64,000 nucleotides of DNA from GCA-2718815 sp963578105 (GTDB taxonomy: Bacteria; Planctomycetota; Planctomycetia; Pirellulales; Pirellulaceae). Positions 34,422 through 44,258 of the stretch are shown one piece after another; the stretch's first letter is position 1; each line of letters starts with the position of its first letter. Under the pieces are notes generated by a model, which saw nothing but the letters and a program-made list of their open reading frames with translations, was not told the DNA's origin and searched no databases. The stretch lies in contig CAUZBP010000011.1 in the NCBI GenBank assembly GCA_963578105.1, forward strand, positions 18,645 to 82,644, written 5' to 3'. Position numbers and translations under genes: made by a program.

Positions 34422-35123
34422 TCAGGACAGAAGTGACGCGATCCGTTGTGAATCAATGTCATCAGGTCCAAGCACCTCGAAGATTTCCTGTATTCGTTCC
34501 CAATCGTCGTCGTCAGTGAAATGCAAATCGTCGCGGTCTAATTCCGGGGGAACCGGAATCAAACGCAGACAAAATGTTTCGGGATGTGAACAAACATATT
34601 GCGTCGCATTCCGGCGAATCTTCGGGTCGACAATCTTTTCATCCATTTTCATCAGCGTCTGAGCGAGACACCAATCAGTGAAGACACCCAAACGCGAGTG
34701 CAGAATGGGACGACCGTCTCCAAAACAATACCCAATGTAATCACATGCTACATTTTCTTCAGCGACGACAATCAGACGATCAATCAAGACTGGGTCGACA
34801 AATGGGTTGTCCACCGAAACACGGATCACGCCTCGCGCAGGATACTTTTTCAATGCGCAACATACCTGTTTTAAACGATCATTTTCATCGACGATGAGCA
34901 ATGACACGTCCGGGGGGAGTTGCTGGACATCACAAAGAACAGCATCCTGTCGGCTCACGACTACTACAATTTGATCGGCTCGTTGTACGTCCATGACGCG
35001 CCGAACCATCCATTCAAGCAAGGTGTGGCCGGCAAATCGCCGTTCGGCGGGTGGTGCCATGACAGAGTTGCCCAAGCCGGCCTGGTGCAAAGGAATCTGA
35101 ATAAGGCAGATCGTGTTGTCCAT
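34422..35123 (-). CDS. Cytidylyltransferase-like nucleotidyltransferase (SpsF/KdsB-type)
   Basis: A 233-residue Rossmann-like nucleotide-sugar enzyme. The pattern LLEWMVRRVMDVQRADQIVVVVS, then VIRVSVDNPFVDPVLIDRLI, matches the core and DNP motif of the CMP-sugar synthetase and SpsF group. The N-terminal LxARMxSSRLPGK nucleotide loop is not conserved (IQIPLHQAGLGNSV... ERRFAGHTLLEWM), so activity may differ. The start at 35123 is chosen over 35159. It may belong to surface glycan synthesis. Confidence 0.68.
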   Translation of the reverse strand: MDNTICLIQIPLHQAGLGNSVMAPPAERRFAGHTLLEWMVRRVMDVQRADQIVVVVSRQDAVLCDVQQLPPDVSLLIVDENDRLKQVCCALKKYPARGVIRVSVDNPFVDPVLIDRLIVVAEENVACDYIGYCFGDGRPILHSRLGVFTDWCLAQTLMKMDEKIVDPKIRRNATQYVCSHPETFCLRLIPVPPELDRDDLHFTDDDDWERIQEIFEVLGPDDIDSQRIASLLS

Positions 35124-35243
35124 CCGTGCAGCAAACCTTGTGTTGGCAATCCCTGGCACAGCCCTTCACACGCTTTTTTGAGTCTAGCACTCTCTAACTT
35201 TCAGCGTCAATAGAATCTCGACCTGGAATTCGGCTCGTTGGAC

Positions 35244-35918
35244 CTAAAAGCCTGACCGTGAGATCCCGAGGGCTTGATAGATGCGATCGTCTTTCAAATC
35301 ATCGACAACCAACGCTGCATTTGAAAAGTCCTGTTGAAAGCTGTGCTGAGCCGGAACTGCCACTGTGAAAGCTCCTGCTTGAATGCCTGCCTGGCATCCG
35401 TTGTAACTGTCTTCGAGCACCAGAACACGCTCGGCAGGACAACCCAACCGGCGTATAGCTTCAAGATAAATTTCCGGGTCCGGTTTACCCTGTGAAATAT
35501 TTTCGGCGCCAAGAAGGAATTCAAACCTGGACTCCAAATCAAACCGTGACAACAGGTCCCGCACGGTGGCTCGTCGACTACTCGTTGCAATTGCCTTGGG
35601 AATCGAAGCTGTCTCGAGACGATCGAGCAATTCAAACAAACCAGACATCGGTTGCAAACGGGATTCCACCAGCTCTTGAAAAATGAGTTTCGTTTCCATT
35701 TGCAACTGTTCGACGGTCTCCTCCAATCCACAGCATTGAATCATGATCGTAAGCGCTTCGTGATCCGTACGCCCCATCATGGCATCCACTAGCTCCTCGG
35801 TCTGTTGCTGTCCTCGTCGCCGCAAAATTTCACGTCCGACTTCGGTGTACAACTCTTCGGTGTTGAACATCAGTCCATCGAAATCAAAGACGACAGCTGT
35901 GCAAAATGAGGGAGGCAT
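35244..35918 (-). CDS. HAD-family phosphatase, beta-phosphoglucomutase-like
   Basis: A 224-residue HAD enzyme. Motif I VVFDFDGLMFNTE with both Asp residues, motif II in AIATSSRRAT, motif III Lys in GKPDPEIYL, motif IV in VLVLEDSYNGCQAG. The helical cap between residues 18 and 85 is of the phosphatase/beta-phosphoglucomutase subgroup (C1 cap). It is convergently placed with nothing and lies 120 bp from the nucleotidyltransferase on the same strand. Substrate is a small sugar phosphate or similar, not identifiable. Confidence 0.86.
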   Translation of the reverse strand: MPPSFCTAVVFDFDGLMFNTEELYTEVGREILRRRGQQQTEELVDAMMGRTDHEALTIMIQCCGLEETVEQLQMETKLIFQELVESRLQPMSGLFELLDRLETASIPKAIATSSRRATVRDLLSRFDLESRFEFLLGAENISQGKPDPEIYLEAIRRLGCPAERVLVLEDSYNGCQAGIQAGAFTVAVPAQHSFQQDFSNAALVVDDLKDDRIYQALGISRSGF

Positions 35919-36486
35919 AAACTGATTGGTATCCCGTTCGTGGAAAATCAGCACCCGGTTTCAGAAGTATTAACTGGACCACTCTACCCGAATAGCGCGA
36001 AGGAGGCCTGGCGTCGATGATGTGGTCTTAAGTTTGATTGGTAAGCAGACATCCTTCCCGCGAAGGTGCGCCACCCGTCACATGTTCACTACCTGCTGCA
36101 ACTCACGCGCAACAGGGATTCCCTTCGACCGGTTACCCCATTTCACGCTAACAATCTTGCCGTTGTTTCTCCGAAAACGTTGTCGATTACTAACCAGCGT
36201 ATCACGGGCAACGTGCCCTGAGTTGGACGCCTTCACTCATTTTTGACTCGGAACGCGGGCGCTCATCAAGACAGCATTCCAACGAGGATCTTCGTCATTC
36301 GACAGTATGCGTTTGATGATCATCGTCAGTGGAGTCAACAGAGCAGTTTCCGAAAGTAGCAAAGCACTAATCCGTGGATCAGGACCAGACCAGGTTGGAA
36401 ATTCTGTAATTGTTACCGTTCGGTTGAATCTGGGTGGTAAATCGATTCAACAACTTGAGGGTTTCTCCTTACGGCAATAACGAGTC
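35919..36486. other. Intergenic region, no gene supported
   Basis: 568 bp. Chance frames such as 36022-36246 have no ribosome site or recognisable protein. No tRNA or repeat seen. It should hold the HAD gene's promoter (minus strand) and the terminator of the acyltransferase-like gene. Confidence 0.45.
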
Positions 36487-37788
36487 TCATACCCTCAGGA
36501 ATAATTTATTGGAATAGAGATAGAGACAGACAAGCCAGAACACAGAAAACACGGCACACGCCTCGATGGTAGGGCTGTAACTCCCACTAAATTCACCGAA
36601 GTAAACTTGAATCCTGTCTGCCGTCCAGCGGAACAACAGGAAATGCATCAAATAGATGGCCAACGAATTTGTTCCCACAACAACAAGGGGCCACGTCCAA
36701 AACTTGATTCCCCGAATGTCGATGACCCAATAGAGTGCGGCTAACATCCAGAGCACCCAGGCACCACTATACAGTGTCCAAGAAGGCGTCCAGATTCGCT
36801 TGATCATCGGGCAGACAGTGAATCCAGCAATCATGGCGATCGTCATGCAGATCGCTCCACCCGCCATCAAATATGCAACCTTTTGTTTTTCAGTCGAAGA
36901 ACTTCGCAATAACTGGCCGGCAATCAATCCCATCACCATGGTGACTAGCGATGGAATAAAGTTAAGCGTGGCGAAGCCTTCCGGATTCAACAAAAAACGA
37001 TTTTTGCGGGGAATCTGATTCAGTAACCAGCGATCCATGGACTCCGGAACATTGGTGTGCCTCGTAAATTGGCGGGCTACATTCATGGAAACGGACAGCA
37101 ACTCATCCTTGCTCTTTCTGATGCGTGCATCCACATTTTCCGGCGAATACCATTGCGGATGCACTAACTCCGACGTATCAACCTCCTGTGATACGATTTG
37201 TTCGGCAGTTGTCTCATGGATCGGCAAACTCACCATAAACACCCAATACCCAACCAGGATACAAACCCCAATTCCAATTTGATAACGTGCTCTGATCCCA
37301 ATTAGCAGGCAGGCTATAAAATACCCCAAACCGATTTGTGCCAGCACATTACCAAGTACGTTATAGTACTCCAAACCTTGGTTTCCACATTGAATAACGA
37401 TCCCTAAAAGCACCAGCACCAGAGCGCGCCATGCCGCGTGCAAATAAATCTGTGCCGTCGAATCACCACGAGTTCTACGACTGGCAAACGAGTAAGGAAT
37501 TGCCACGCCCACCATCAACATGAATGCGGGTTGAATCAAATCCCAGTATGAGCAGCCGATCACATAACATTGGCTATTCCAGAAAGTATGGCTCGCATGA
37601 AATGCCAACCACTGCCAAATTCTGGCTGCCCAGGATTCCGGTTCAACATCAAGATACCCCAGTTTCTTTGCCGTCTCAGCAAATGCAAATCCGTTCGCTG
37701 CCAAAGTACACATGATGATTCCCCGAAACGTGTCTAACGAAACGAGGCGTGGAATTTTCGCTTTCGGTAATTCGTTATTCTTGGTCAT
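36487..37788 (-). CDS. Membrane acyltransferase-like protein (heparan-glucosaminide N-acetyltransferase/DUF5009 type)
   Basis: A 433-residue polytopic protein with about ten membrane helices. The opening RLVSLDTFRGIIMCTLAANG is the signature of the HGSNAT/NagX/DUF5009 group. QPAFMLMVGVAIPYSF and SYWDL follow, and a late WTLYSGAWVLWMLAALYW helix pair. Members acetylate sugars or are uncharacterised membrane proteins; the substrate here is unknown. The start at 37788 gives MTKNNELPKAK; a further ATG at 37944 would add 52 residues without membrane similarity. Confidence 0.76.
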   Translation of the reverse strand: MTKNNELPKAKIPRLVSLDTFRGIIMCTLAANGFAFAETAKKLGYLDVEPESWAARIWQWLAFHASHTFWNSQCYVIGCSYWDLIQPAFMLMVGVAIPYSFASRRTRGDSTAQIYLHAAWRALVLVLLGIVIQCGNQGLEYYNVLGNVLAQIGLGYFIACLLIGIRARYQIGIGVCILVGYWVFMVSLPIHETTAEQIVSQEVDTSELVHPQWYSPENVDARIRKSKDELLSVSMNVARQFTRHTNVPESMDRWLLNQIPRKNRFLLNPEGFATLNFIPSLVTMVMGLIAGQLLRSSSTEKQKVAYLMAGGAICMTIAMIAGFTVCPMIKRIWTPSWTLYSGAWVLWMLAALYWVIDIRGIKFWTWPLVVVGTNSLAIYLMHFLLFRWTADRIQVYFGEFSGSYSPTIEACAVFSVFWLVCLYLYSNKLFLRV

Positions 37789-38100
37789 GTCCGTTGGTTG
37801 ACCTTGATTTTTGTCTGCACTTGACACTTTTACTCTCTTATCCCTGACAATCGTAGTTTCCGGGTCGTACACCCCTTCTACTATACCATTCAAAATTTCC
37901 GCACTTTGTGGATTGCGTCTGCAGCATGCAGGTAATTGATCCATGTGGTCATGTTAATCACGGGTCCCTGCATTCCACCCTGATCAGCCTGACTGAGAAA
38001 GGCAAAGTTTTAATCTGAAGACAATTGCCCTCTACCCAACCCTGAGATCTCAAAACTCGACCACTTGTCCGAACACCAAGCACTTTGCATCATGTAACAT
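37789..38100. other. Divergent intergenic region
   Basis: About 312 bp between a minus-strand membrane protein and a plus-strand transporter. Part of it (37789-37944) is the possible N-terminal extension of the former. No other element recognised. Confidence 0.4.
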
Positions 38101-38943
38101 GTGATATACCTCGTGTTGCAGACAATCTTGGGATCCAGTTTCATTCTTTGCGTACGGTGGTCCCAGCAGCGCGACAACAACGTTCTTACCATCGGAATTG
38201 TAAATTATGTGGTGGGAGCGATTGCCAGTGTCTTCTGGTTCCTCGTCTGGGGAAAAGGATGGTTCACACCCTCTGTTCTATTGACGGGTGGGCTGAACGG
38301 AATCTGCTATTTCTGCTCGTTCTTGTTGCTGATCGTGATTGTGTCCGTCAAAGGCGCCGCCATCACGACCATCATCGCTCGCTTGTCGATTCTACTTCCA
38401 ATACTCTACGGCATTCTCGTGTGGAGTGAACGACCCAGTGTGTGGCAATCTATCGGAATCCTCCTGGCAATGACTTCGTTGGGACTGGTTGGAAATCGCA
38501 GGACCAATGTCGCTCGGCAGGATCATGCTTGGTACGTTGCCGGGCTTCCAATTCTGTTCTTTCTACTGGCCGGTACCGGGCGAATCAGCCAGGACATGTT
38601 CAACCATTTGTGCCAACCGGAACAGCGGCCGGCTCACCTGGCAATTGCATTCAGTGTTGCCGCAGTGCCATCCACGATACTTTTCATCGTGCGACGCCAG
38701 TGGCCCACAGTGGTTGAATGGGTCATGGGCACCATTTTGGGACTGATTAACGTCATACAGGTTTACTGCCTGCTGAAAGCACTTCAGGTCTATCCCGATT
38801 ATATTGTATTTCCCGTAACCAGTGCGGCTGCACTGGTTTTTACGACACTCATGGCAGTCTGGATGCTGAAGGAAAGACTGCGTTTGACAACTTACGCAGG
38901 CATCGGATTTGCTGTTTGCGCACTCGTGCTGCTTTTTTCATGA
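38101..38943 (+). CDS. Membrane transporter of DMT/EamA plan
   Basis: A 280-residue protein with about ten hydrophobic helices in two halves, as in drug/metabolite transporters. In the second half the last helix pair contains VYPDYIVFPVTSAAALVFTTLMAV and the loop LKERLRLTTYAGIGFAVCALVLL, the usual DMT ending (E-R-L...G...I..G). The start is a GTG at 38101 directly at the hydrophobic N-terminus (MIYLVLQTILGS). Substrate unknown. Confidence 0.78.
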   Translation: MIYLVLQTILGSSFILCVRWSQQRDNNVLTIGIVNYVVGAIASVFWFLVWGKGWFTPSVLLTGGLNGICYFCSFLLLIVIVSVKGAAITTIIARLSILLPILYGILVWSERPSVWQSIGILLAMTSLGLVGNRRTNVARQDHAWYVAGLPILFFLLAGTGRISQDMFNHLCQPEQRPAHLAIAFSVAAVPSTILFIVRRQWPTVVEWVMGTILGLINVIQVYCLLKALQVYPDYIVFPVTSAAALVFTTLMAVWMLKERLRLTTYAGIGFAVCALVLLFS

Positions 38944-39070
38944 CCGGGAAAAGGCCGAGCATCGTTCCACTGAACAGAACAATCAATGTGTCCTCGTCGG
39001 TCATGTTCAGCAAGCGTTTCCAAGTTTGATGCGATGGCTGGCTACTTTTTTCCTGGACGGCCGAATTCCC

Positions 39071-40849
39071 TCATCTTTCGTTAGACCCCGTTTCAGCCCG
39101 CACTAACTGCGAACTTCGATTACCAAAACAGGGAAATGCGGGCCAGGCCTGATAGCCGATCTGTTTTTTTTCCGTGATACGACGTTCTGTTTCGGGGAGG
39201 TATGTCGCCAATTGCGGATCATCGTATTTCTTACTACGACCCCAGAGTTGGGCCAACTCGTCCTGGTAGAGAAGCGTCCATTGGTCGGCATGCTGCTGCA
39301 TCGTGTGTACTGACGGTTCTTGATTTCGTGAAATGAGGACGAGGTCGGGACATTCGTACTCCAAGATCAAAGCCGGATCAAAGGCATGCGAGTCATTCCC
39401 ACGCCATCGTCTTTCTGGTCCGCCCTCTCCCATGATAAAGTCAAAATGCATGTCGACAATTCGCTGCGGATAGCAGGTACGAAACCTTCCGTCGAAACCA
39501 ACTCGCATGCGCGGCTCGCCAGACTCCTCCTGGCCAAAAGCAGCAATCGCGTACTGGGCCCAATTGTAAGTCACGACAAGATTGCCCCGTAAGTCCCGAC
39601 CGGCCATGTACTGAAATGCCGAAACGGGAAATTCATTTCGCTTGACTTGCAACACACCCAAACGGTCAACCAGGCGAAACGTGATGAGGGAAAACACCAG
39701 CAGGAAACCGGCTGCAACGGCCACCCTGAAGACCGGCGACGTGTTAGTTTCTAATTCGCGTTGCGAAGCATTCATGAACAGCCGTCGAAACAGACAGTCG
39801 ACGTGTGGGATCATCCAGAATCCGAAGGCAATCGCAAAGAACGGAATGTGGCGTTGGTGAGTGTATGCTTGCCAAAGAGTGACCGTCATCACAAACAGGT
39901 GGCTAAAGTCCAACGGCCGGCGACTACCAACCAGACCGATTACCCACAAGGTAGTCATCAACAGGAGCGGGATCGTCAAAACATTAAACAGGTCTGGGGC
40001 GTGCCATTCCACAATTTCTGGTCGCGGATTGCCAAGTGACTGTAACAACCACTGGTGGAGTCCCACACCATAAGGATTGATGAGGGTCACCAGTGCCGAG
40101 ATCATGACAATCCCCAGAATTTTTCCTACCACACTCCATGACTGGCGACCCCAGGTGGTCAGCAATTCCAGGCAACGACACCCCAGTAGACTTGCGAAAA
40201 TACAGAACCCCGCCACGAACGCGCCGTGAGTGTTCGCCCACACGAGCATGATCAGCGGAGAAAACCACAGGTAGTTGATTCTTGTGAGGGCGTCCGGATG
40301 GGTGACATCTTCACTCGCACGGGCCCAGCGGCGAAAATAGGGTAGCCGCCATTGGCCCTGCCAGCCGGTGAAACACCAGGTGACAAGCGCCAAGAGCGCG
40401 GCAAACAAAGAGTAGGAGAAAACTTGCGGCCGTACACTCCAGTGGTAAGTGATATTGACCGACACCAGCAGTGCAACCGCACTGATAGAAAGTAACCGAG
40501 CGTGCTGTCGGCGAGCGTTGTGAATGATCAGGCTGATAACACCTAACCCCAGCAGACACTTCATGATCAGTAATCCGCGACTCCCCAGAAATGTGGCAAC
40601 GAGTGCCAAGGTCACCTCACTGAGATTCTCGTGGTTCACCCAGGGATGGCCATTGGCCGTATAGGAATAGGTCGTCGTCAACGGCAGCCCATCCGTCATC
40701 ATGTCCAGCCCGTAGCGGACATGTCCCCAGATATCCGCGTCTGCCAGATTGGGTGTCAAAGCAACAGCACAAGCTAAAATCAGCGCCAAATTCATGCCCA
40801 AGTCGATCCACTTGTCAGTACCACCGGCAGGAATCGTCGCTTTTGGCAT
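39071..40849 (-). CDS. Large polytopic membrane protein, GT-C-like
   Basis: A 592-residue protein with at least nine membrane helices and a soluble C-terminal region (about 425-592). The first loop after helix 1 contains ADIWGHVRYGLDMMTDG, and a later VNHENLSE. The acidic ADxW in the first loop and overall plan resemble GT-C membrane glycosyltransferases that use lipid-linked sugars. The C-terminal part (VGFDGRFRTCYPQRIVDMHFDF, DPALILEYECPDLVLISR) is of a type found in planctomycete homologues. Function is inferred only from topology. Start ATG 40849; a TTG at 40864 is an alternative. Confidence 0.7.
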   Translation of the reverse strand: MPKATIPAGGTDKWIDLGMNLALILACAVALTPNLADADIWGHVRYGLDMMTDGLPLTTTYSYTANGHPWVNHENLSEVTLALVATFLGSRGLLIMKCLLGLGVISLIIHNARRQHARLLSISAVALLVSVNITYHWSVRPQVFSYSLFAALLALVTWCFTGWQGQWRLPYFRRWARASEDVTHPDALTRINYLWFSPLIMLVWANTHGAFVAGFCIFASLLGCRCLELLTTWGRQSWSVVGKILGIVMISALVTLINPYGVGLHQWLLQSLGNPRPEIVEWHAPDLFNVLTIPLLLMTTLWVIGLVGSRRPLDFSHLFVMTVTLWQAYTHQRHIPFFAIAFGFWMIPHVDCLFRRLFMNASQRELETNTSPVFRVAVAAGFLLVFSLITFRLVDRLGVLQVKRNEFPVSAFQYMAGRDLRGNLVVTYNWAQYAIAAFGQEESGEPRMRVGFDGRFRTCYPQRIVDMHFDFIMGEGGPERRWRGNDSHAFDPALILEYECPDLVLISRNQEPSVHTMQQHADQWTLLYQDELAQLWGRSKKYDDPQLATYLPETERRITEKKQIGYQAWPAFPCFGNRSSQLVRAETGSNER

Positions 40850-41105
40850 AACTCTATTTCCCAATGGGCATTACAATTTCCTGTATGGAACCAATCTCAC
40901 ATAGCGGAGACTCCTATTCAAAATATACACTGTAAAAGAGGATCAGGCTGGTCCTTGCAAGTTGCATCGATTGCACTGAAAACACATCTCGTACTGTTAA
41001 AGACTGCTTGAACAACGCTAGGCCAGAAACGATCAACGGAAGCATGAGGCTAAATGGAGTTTTGCAGCTGTCGTCCTTCCAGAAATTCCTACAGACACTG
41101 GACGG

Positions 41106-42161
41106 TTGGCAACGGACAAAGAACTGGCCCCCGCGGTACAGCACGTATTTTCACGACTAAAAGAGCACCTGCCCAAGCAGAGAATCACTGTGCACGCTCC
41201 CCATCAAGACTATGTTGACATTGACGATGTTCGACTGAGGCTCGGCGAACCGCACGAGGCAATTGGTCAGTGGATCGGTCAAAATGACATTCTCCAGCAG
41301 TTGTTGGCCTGCTGGCTCGTGGTCGACGATCGAGACTTGCCACTGACTCCCCGTCTGATCGGGGCGCCTGGTATCGGCAAGACGGCCTTAGCAATGGCTG
41401 GTGCCAGAGTCCGTCAACAACAACTCTACATCTATCAGTGCACGGCGGACACGCGTCCCGAGGATTTACTGGTCACACCCGTCTTGGCAGAAAGTGGAAA
41501 GATTGCCTACCACGCTTCACCCCTAGTCACCGCCATGATCCGCGGTGGCGTATGCATTCTGGATGAAGGCAACCGCATGAATGAAAAGTCGTGGGCCAGC
41601 TTGGCTCCACTCTTGGATCATCGACGTTATGCCGAGTCGATTGTGGCGGGGGTCACCATTTCGGCAGATCCCAGTTTTCGTTGTGCCGTGACGATGAACC
41701 AGGACGATTCGACTTACGAGATACCTGATTACATTCTCAGTCGGTTACAGCCCACCTTACAACTGAGTTTTCCGAACCGAGAAGACGAAATGGAAATCCT
41801 CCAGTATCACTTGCCGTTTTCCGAACCCGAGATGCTGGCAATGACCGTGGAATTCCTGCAACAATCGCATGAATTGAGACTCGATTTTTCGCCACGGGAC
41901 GGAATCAACCTGTTGCGGTTTGCACTGAAACGGCTGGCACAGGACCCGGGTCATCCAATCGCCAAGGATCAGGCCTGGCGCGAAGCACTCGAATGCTGCT
42001 TGGGCGACGATGCCCTGGACCTGGAAGCACTCGCTGAACAAAAGAGGCAGACGCTGGGAGGTGATTCAGTTCCCTTGGGTTTGGGAGATTTTTTCTTTTC
42101 CCCAGACGATCCATTGCATCCCGATCGAGACAATGACGACGAAGAGGATATGGAAGAGTAA
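41106..42161 (+). CDS. MoxR-type AAA+ ATPase
   Basis: A 351-residue AAA+ protein. Walker A is GAPGIGKT at 86-93, Walker B is GGVCILDEGNRM, sensor 1 is in AVTMNQDD and an Arg-rich SRLQPTLQL segment follows. The C-terminal lid helices end in an acidic tail (DRDNDDEEDMEE). MoxR proteins work with VWA/DUF58 proteins as chaperones, yet none is next to it. The start is a TTG (41106), the only in-frame candidate near the N-terminus. Next gene on the strand is a UbiD-family gene after 233 bp. Confidence 0.85.
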   Translation: MATDKELAPAVQHVFSRLKEHLPKQRITVHAPHQDYVDIDDVRLRLGEPHEAIGQWIGQNDILQQLLACWLVVDDRDLPLTPRLIGAPGIGKTALAMAGARVRQQQLYIYQCTADTRPEDLLVTPVLAESGKIAYHASPLVTAMIRGGVCILDEGNRMNEKSWASLAPLLDHRRYAESIVAGVTISADPSFRCAVTMNQDDSTYEIPDYILSRLQPTLQLSFPNREDEMEILQYHLPFSEPEMLAMTVEFLQQSHELRLDFSPRDGINLLRFALKRLAQDPGHPIAKDQAWREALECCLGDDALDLEALAEQKRQTLGGDSVPLGLGDFFFSPDDPLHPDRDNDDEEDMEE

Positions 42162-42394
42162 GAACGCATGACAACACTGCCTGAAAACCAACGTTCAGCG
42201 GGCGACTACCATTGGAATCACCAGACCATTGACTCGTCTCATCAACATCAATGACTAAGGTATGACAATCATCCGACCCTGCACGATGGTGTGAGGCTCG
42301 ATCCGTGAGCATGGTTCCTTCCTCCCGATCCTCGTTATCAGACCCTTTTCTTCAACGGTATCTCGCTACCCCGCGTCACGGCGGTACATAACCC

Positions 42395-44236
42395 ATGGGC
42401 TATCGCAACCTACGTCAGTGTGTGATCGACCTTGAACAAAGGGGCCACTTGGTCCGTTTCGAGAAAGAAGTCGACCCACACCTTGAAGTGGCCGAAATTC
42501 ACCGCCGTGTCTACCGTGCGGGAGGCCCGGCAATTATTTTCAGCAACGTCAAGGATTGTCGATTCCCGCTGGTTTCGAACCTATTTGGCACTCTCGAGCG
42601 CGCCCGGTTTTTGTTCCGCGATACCATCCAGGTGGTTCAGCGTCTAGTTGACTTGAAGGTTGATGCGGCGGCTTTCTGGAAGCACCCCCTATCATTCCTG
42701 GGGGTACCGCGCGCAGCCCTGACGACGTTACCGTGGACTGTATCCAACGGGCCAGTTCTTGCTGGACAAACAACGGTCGAAAAACTGCCGCAACTCAGGT
42801 CCTGGCCTCTCGACGGAGGGGCCTTCATCACTTTGCCCGTTGTTTACACTGAAGATATGGCCCATCCCGGATTAGCAAAATCAAATTTGGGAATGTATCG
42901 AGTGCAGATGTCCGGCGGTCGATACCAGCCCAATCAAGAGGTCGGGTTACATTATCAACTCCATCGCGGCATTGGTGTTCATCACGCCATAGCGCAGCGC
43001 ATAGGAAAGCCGTTGCGGGTCAACATTTTTGTTGGTGGGTCCCCGGCCATGTCATTGGCAGCGGTGATGCCCTTGCCCGAAGGAATGTCGGAACTCGGTT
43101 TTGCTGGCGCATTAGCAGGTCACCGAATCCGCATGATTCGACAGAAAAGCGGCTTGCCGATTTATGCTGAATCCGACTTTTGTATTACGGGCACAGTGGA
43201 CCCCGATCACCTGCTCCCCGAAGGACCTTTCGGAGATCATCTTGGTTATTACAGTCTGGCCCACGATTTTCCGGTATTAAAGGTAGAAAAGGTGTATCAC
43301 CGGAAAGGGGCCATCTGGCCATTCACCGTGGTAGGACGCCCACCTCAGGAGGATACAGTATTTGGACAATTGATTCACGACTTGACTGGGCCGGCCATTC
43401 CCAGTGTGCTCTCTGGAGTTCATGCGGTGCACGCTGTTGATGCAGCGGGCGTTCACCCTCTGTTGTTAGCGTTGGGCAGTGAAAGGTACGTCCCCTATCA
43501 AAAACGAACCCAGCCCCAAGAATTGCTCACACAAGCCCACGCTATTTTAGGTCAGGGCCAGCTATCACTAGCCAAATATTTATGGATTGCTGCAGCGGAA
43601 GATGATCCAGGGTTGAATTTGCAACACATCAGCGAATTTTTCCAGCACGTGCTGAAACGGGTGGACTGGAAACGCGACTTGCACTTCCAGACATCAACAA
43701 CGATTGATACGCTGGATTATTCAGGAACAGGATTTAACGAAGGCTCGAAACTGGTCATCGCCGCAGCGGGTCCGCCGTTGCGCGATTTGCCAACGGAGTT
43801 ACCGGCCGACTTCCGTTTGCCAGCTGGTTTTTCGGATCCACACATTTGCCTGCCAGGTGTCCTGGCAATTCGTGGTCCAAAACATTCCGGAGAAGCTCTC
43901 GTCGGCGAGAACCAAGTGCATTCCTTCTGTGCTACTTACCAACCCGGAGATTCCATCAATCGTTTTCCACTGGTTGTCGTAGCGGATGAAAGCGAACCAC
44001 TTGCCCGCACACTTCGTAATTTCCTGTGGGTCACATTCACTCGCAGTAATCCTGCCACGGATATTTACGGAGTGGATTCTTTTACTGAGCACAAACATTG
44101 GGGTTGCCGTGGAACCTTAGTCATCGATGCCCGGATCAAATCGCATCATGCACCGCCATTAGAGGAGGACCCGATGGTCAACCGCCGAGTCGATGCCTGG
44201 GCGGCTGAGGGTGGGCCTCTCTCCAGGTATCTGTAA
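42395..44236 (+). CDS. UbiD-family (de)carboxylase
   Basis: A 613-residue prenyl-FMN-dependent decarboxylase. Characteristic parts: LEQRGHLVRFEKEVDPHLEVAEI near the N-terminus, SNLGMYRVQMSG (Arg of the catalytic set), and LPEGPFGDHLGYYS (catalytic Glu). Later come RHPPQEDT-type VVGRPPQEDTVFGQLI and VDSFTEHKHWGCRGTLVIDARIK. The substrate can be 4-hydroxy-3-polyprenylbenzoate (ubiquinone/menaquinone analogues) or an aromatic acid. No ubiX is in the window. The following EIIA-like gene starts 22 bp later. Confidence 0.9.
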   Translation: MGYRNLRQCVIDLEQRGHLVRFEKEVDPHLEVAEIHRRVYRAGGPAIIFSNVKDCRFPLVSNLFGTLERARFLFRDTIQVVQRLVDLKVDAAAFWKHPLSFLGVPRAALTTLPWTVSNGPVLAGQTTVEKLPQLRSWPLDGGAFITLPVVYTEDMAHPGLAKSNLGMYRVQMSGGRYQPNQEVGLHYQLHRGIGVHHAIAQRIGKPLRVNIFVGGSPAMSLAAVMPLPEGMSELGFAGALAGHRIRMIRQKSGLPIYAESDFCITGTVDPDHLLPEGPFGDHLGYYSLAHDFPVLKVEKVYHRKGAIWPFTVVGRPPQEDTVFGQLIHDLTGPAIPSVLSGVHAVHAVDAAGVHPLLLALGSERYVPYQKRTQPQELLTQAHAILGQGQLSLAKYLWIAAAEDDPGLNLQHISEFFQHVLKRVDWKRDLHFQTSTTIDTLDYSGTGFNEGSKLVIAAAGPPLRDLPTELPADFRLPAGFSDPHICLPGVLAIRGPKHSGEALVGENQVHSFCATYQPGDSINRFPLVVVADESEPLARTLRNFLWVTFTRSNPATDIYGVDSFTEHKHWGCRGTLVIDARIKSHHAPPLEEDPMVNRRVDAWAAEGGPLSRYL

Positions 44237-44258
44237 AAAGGCAGAAAGGATTCGGCGA

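Noticed and set aside
36022..36246. Short plus-strand frame in the 568-bp gap
   Set aside because: No ribosome site and no recognisable features.
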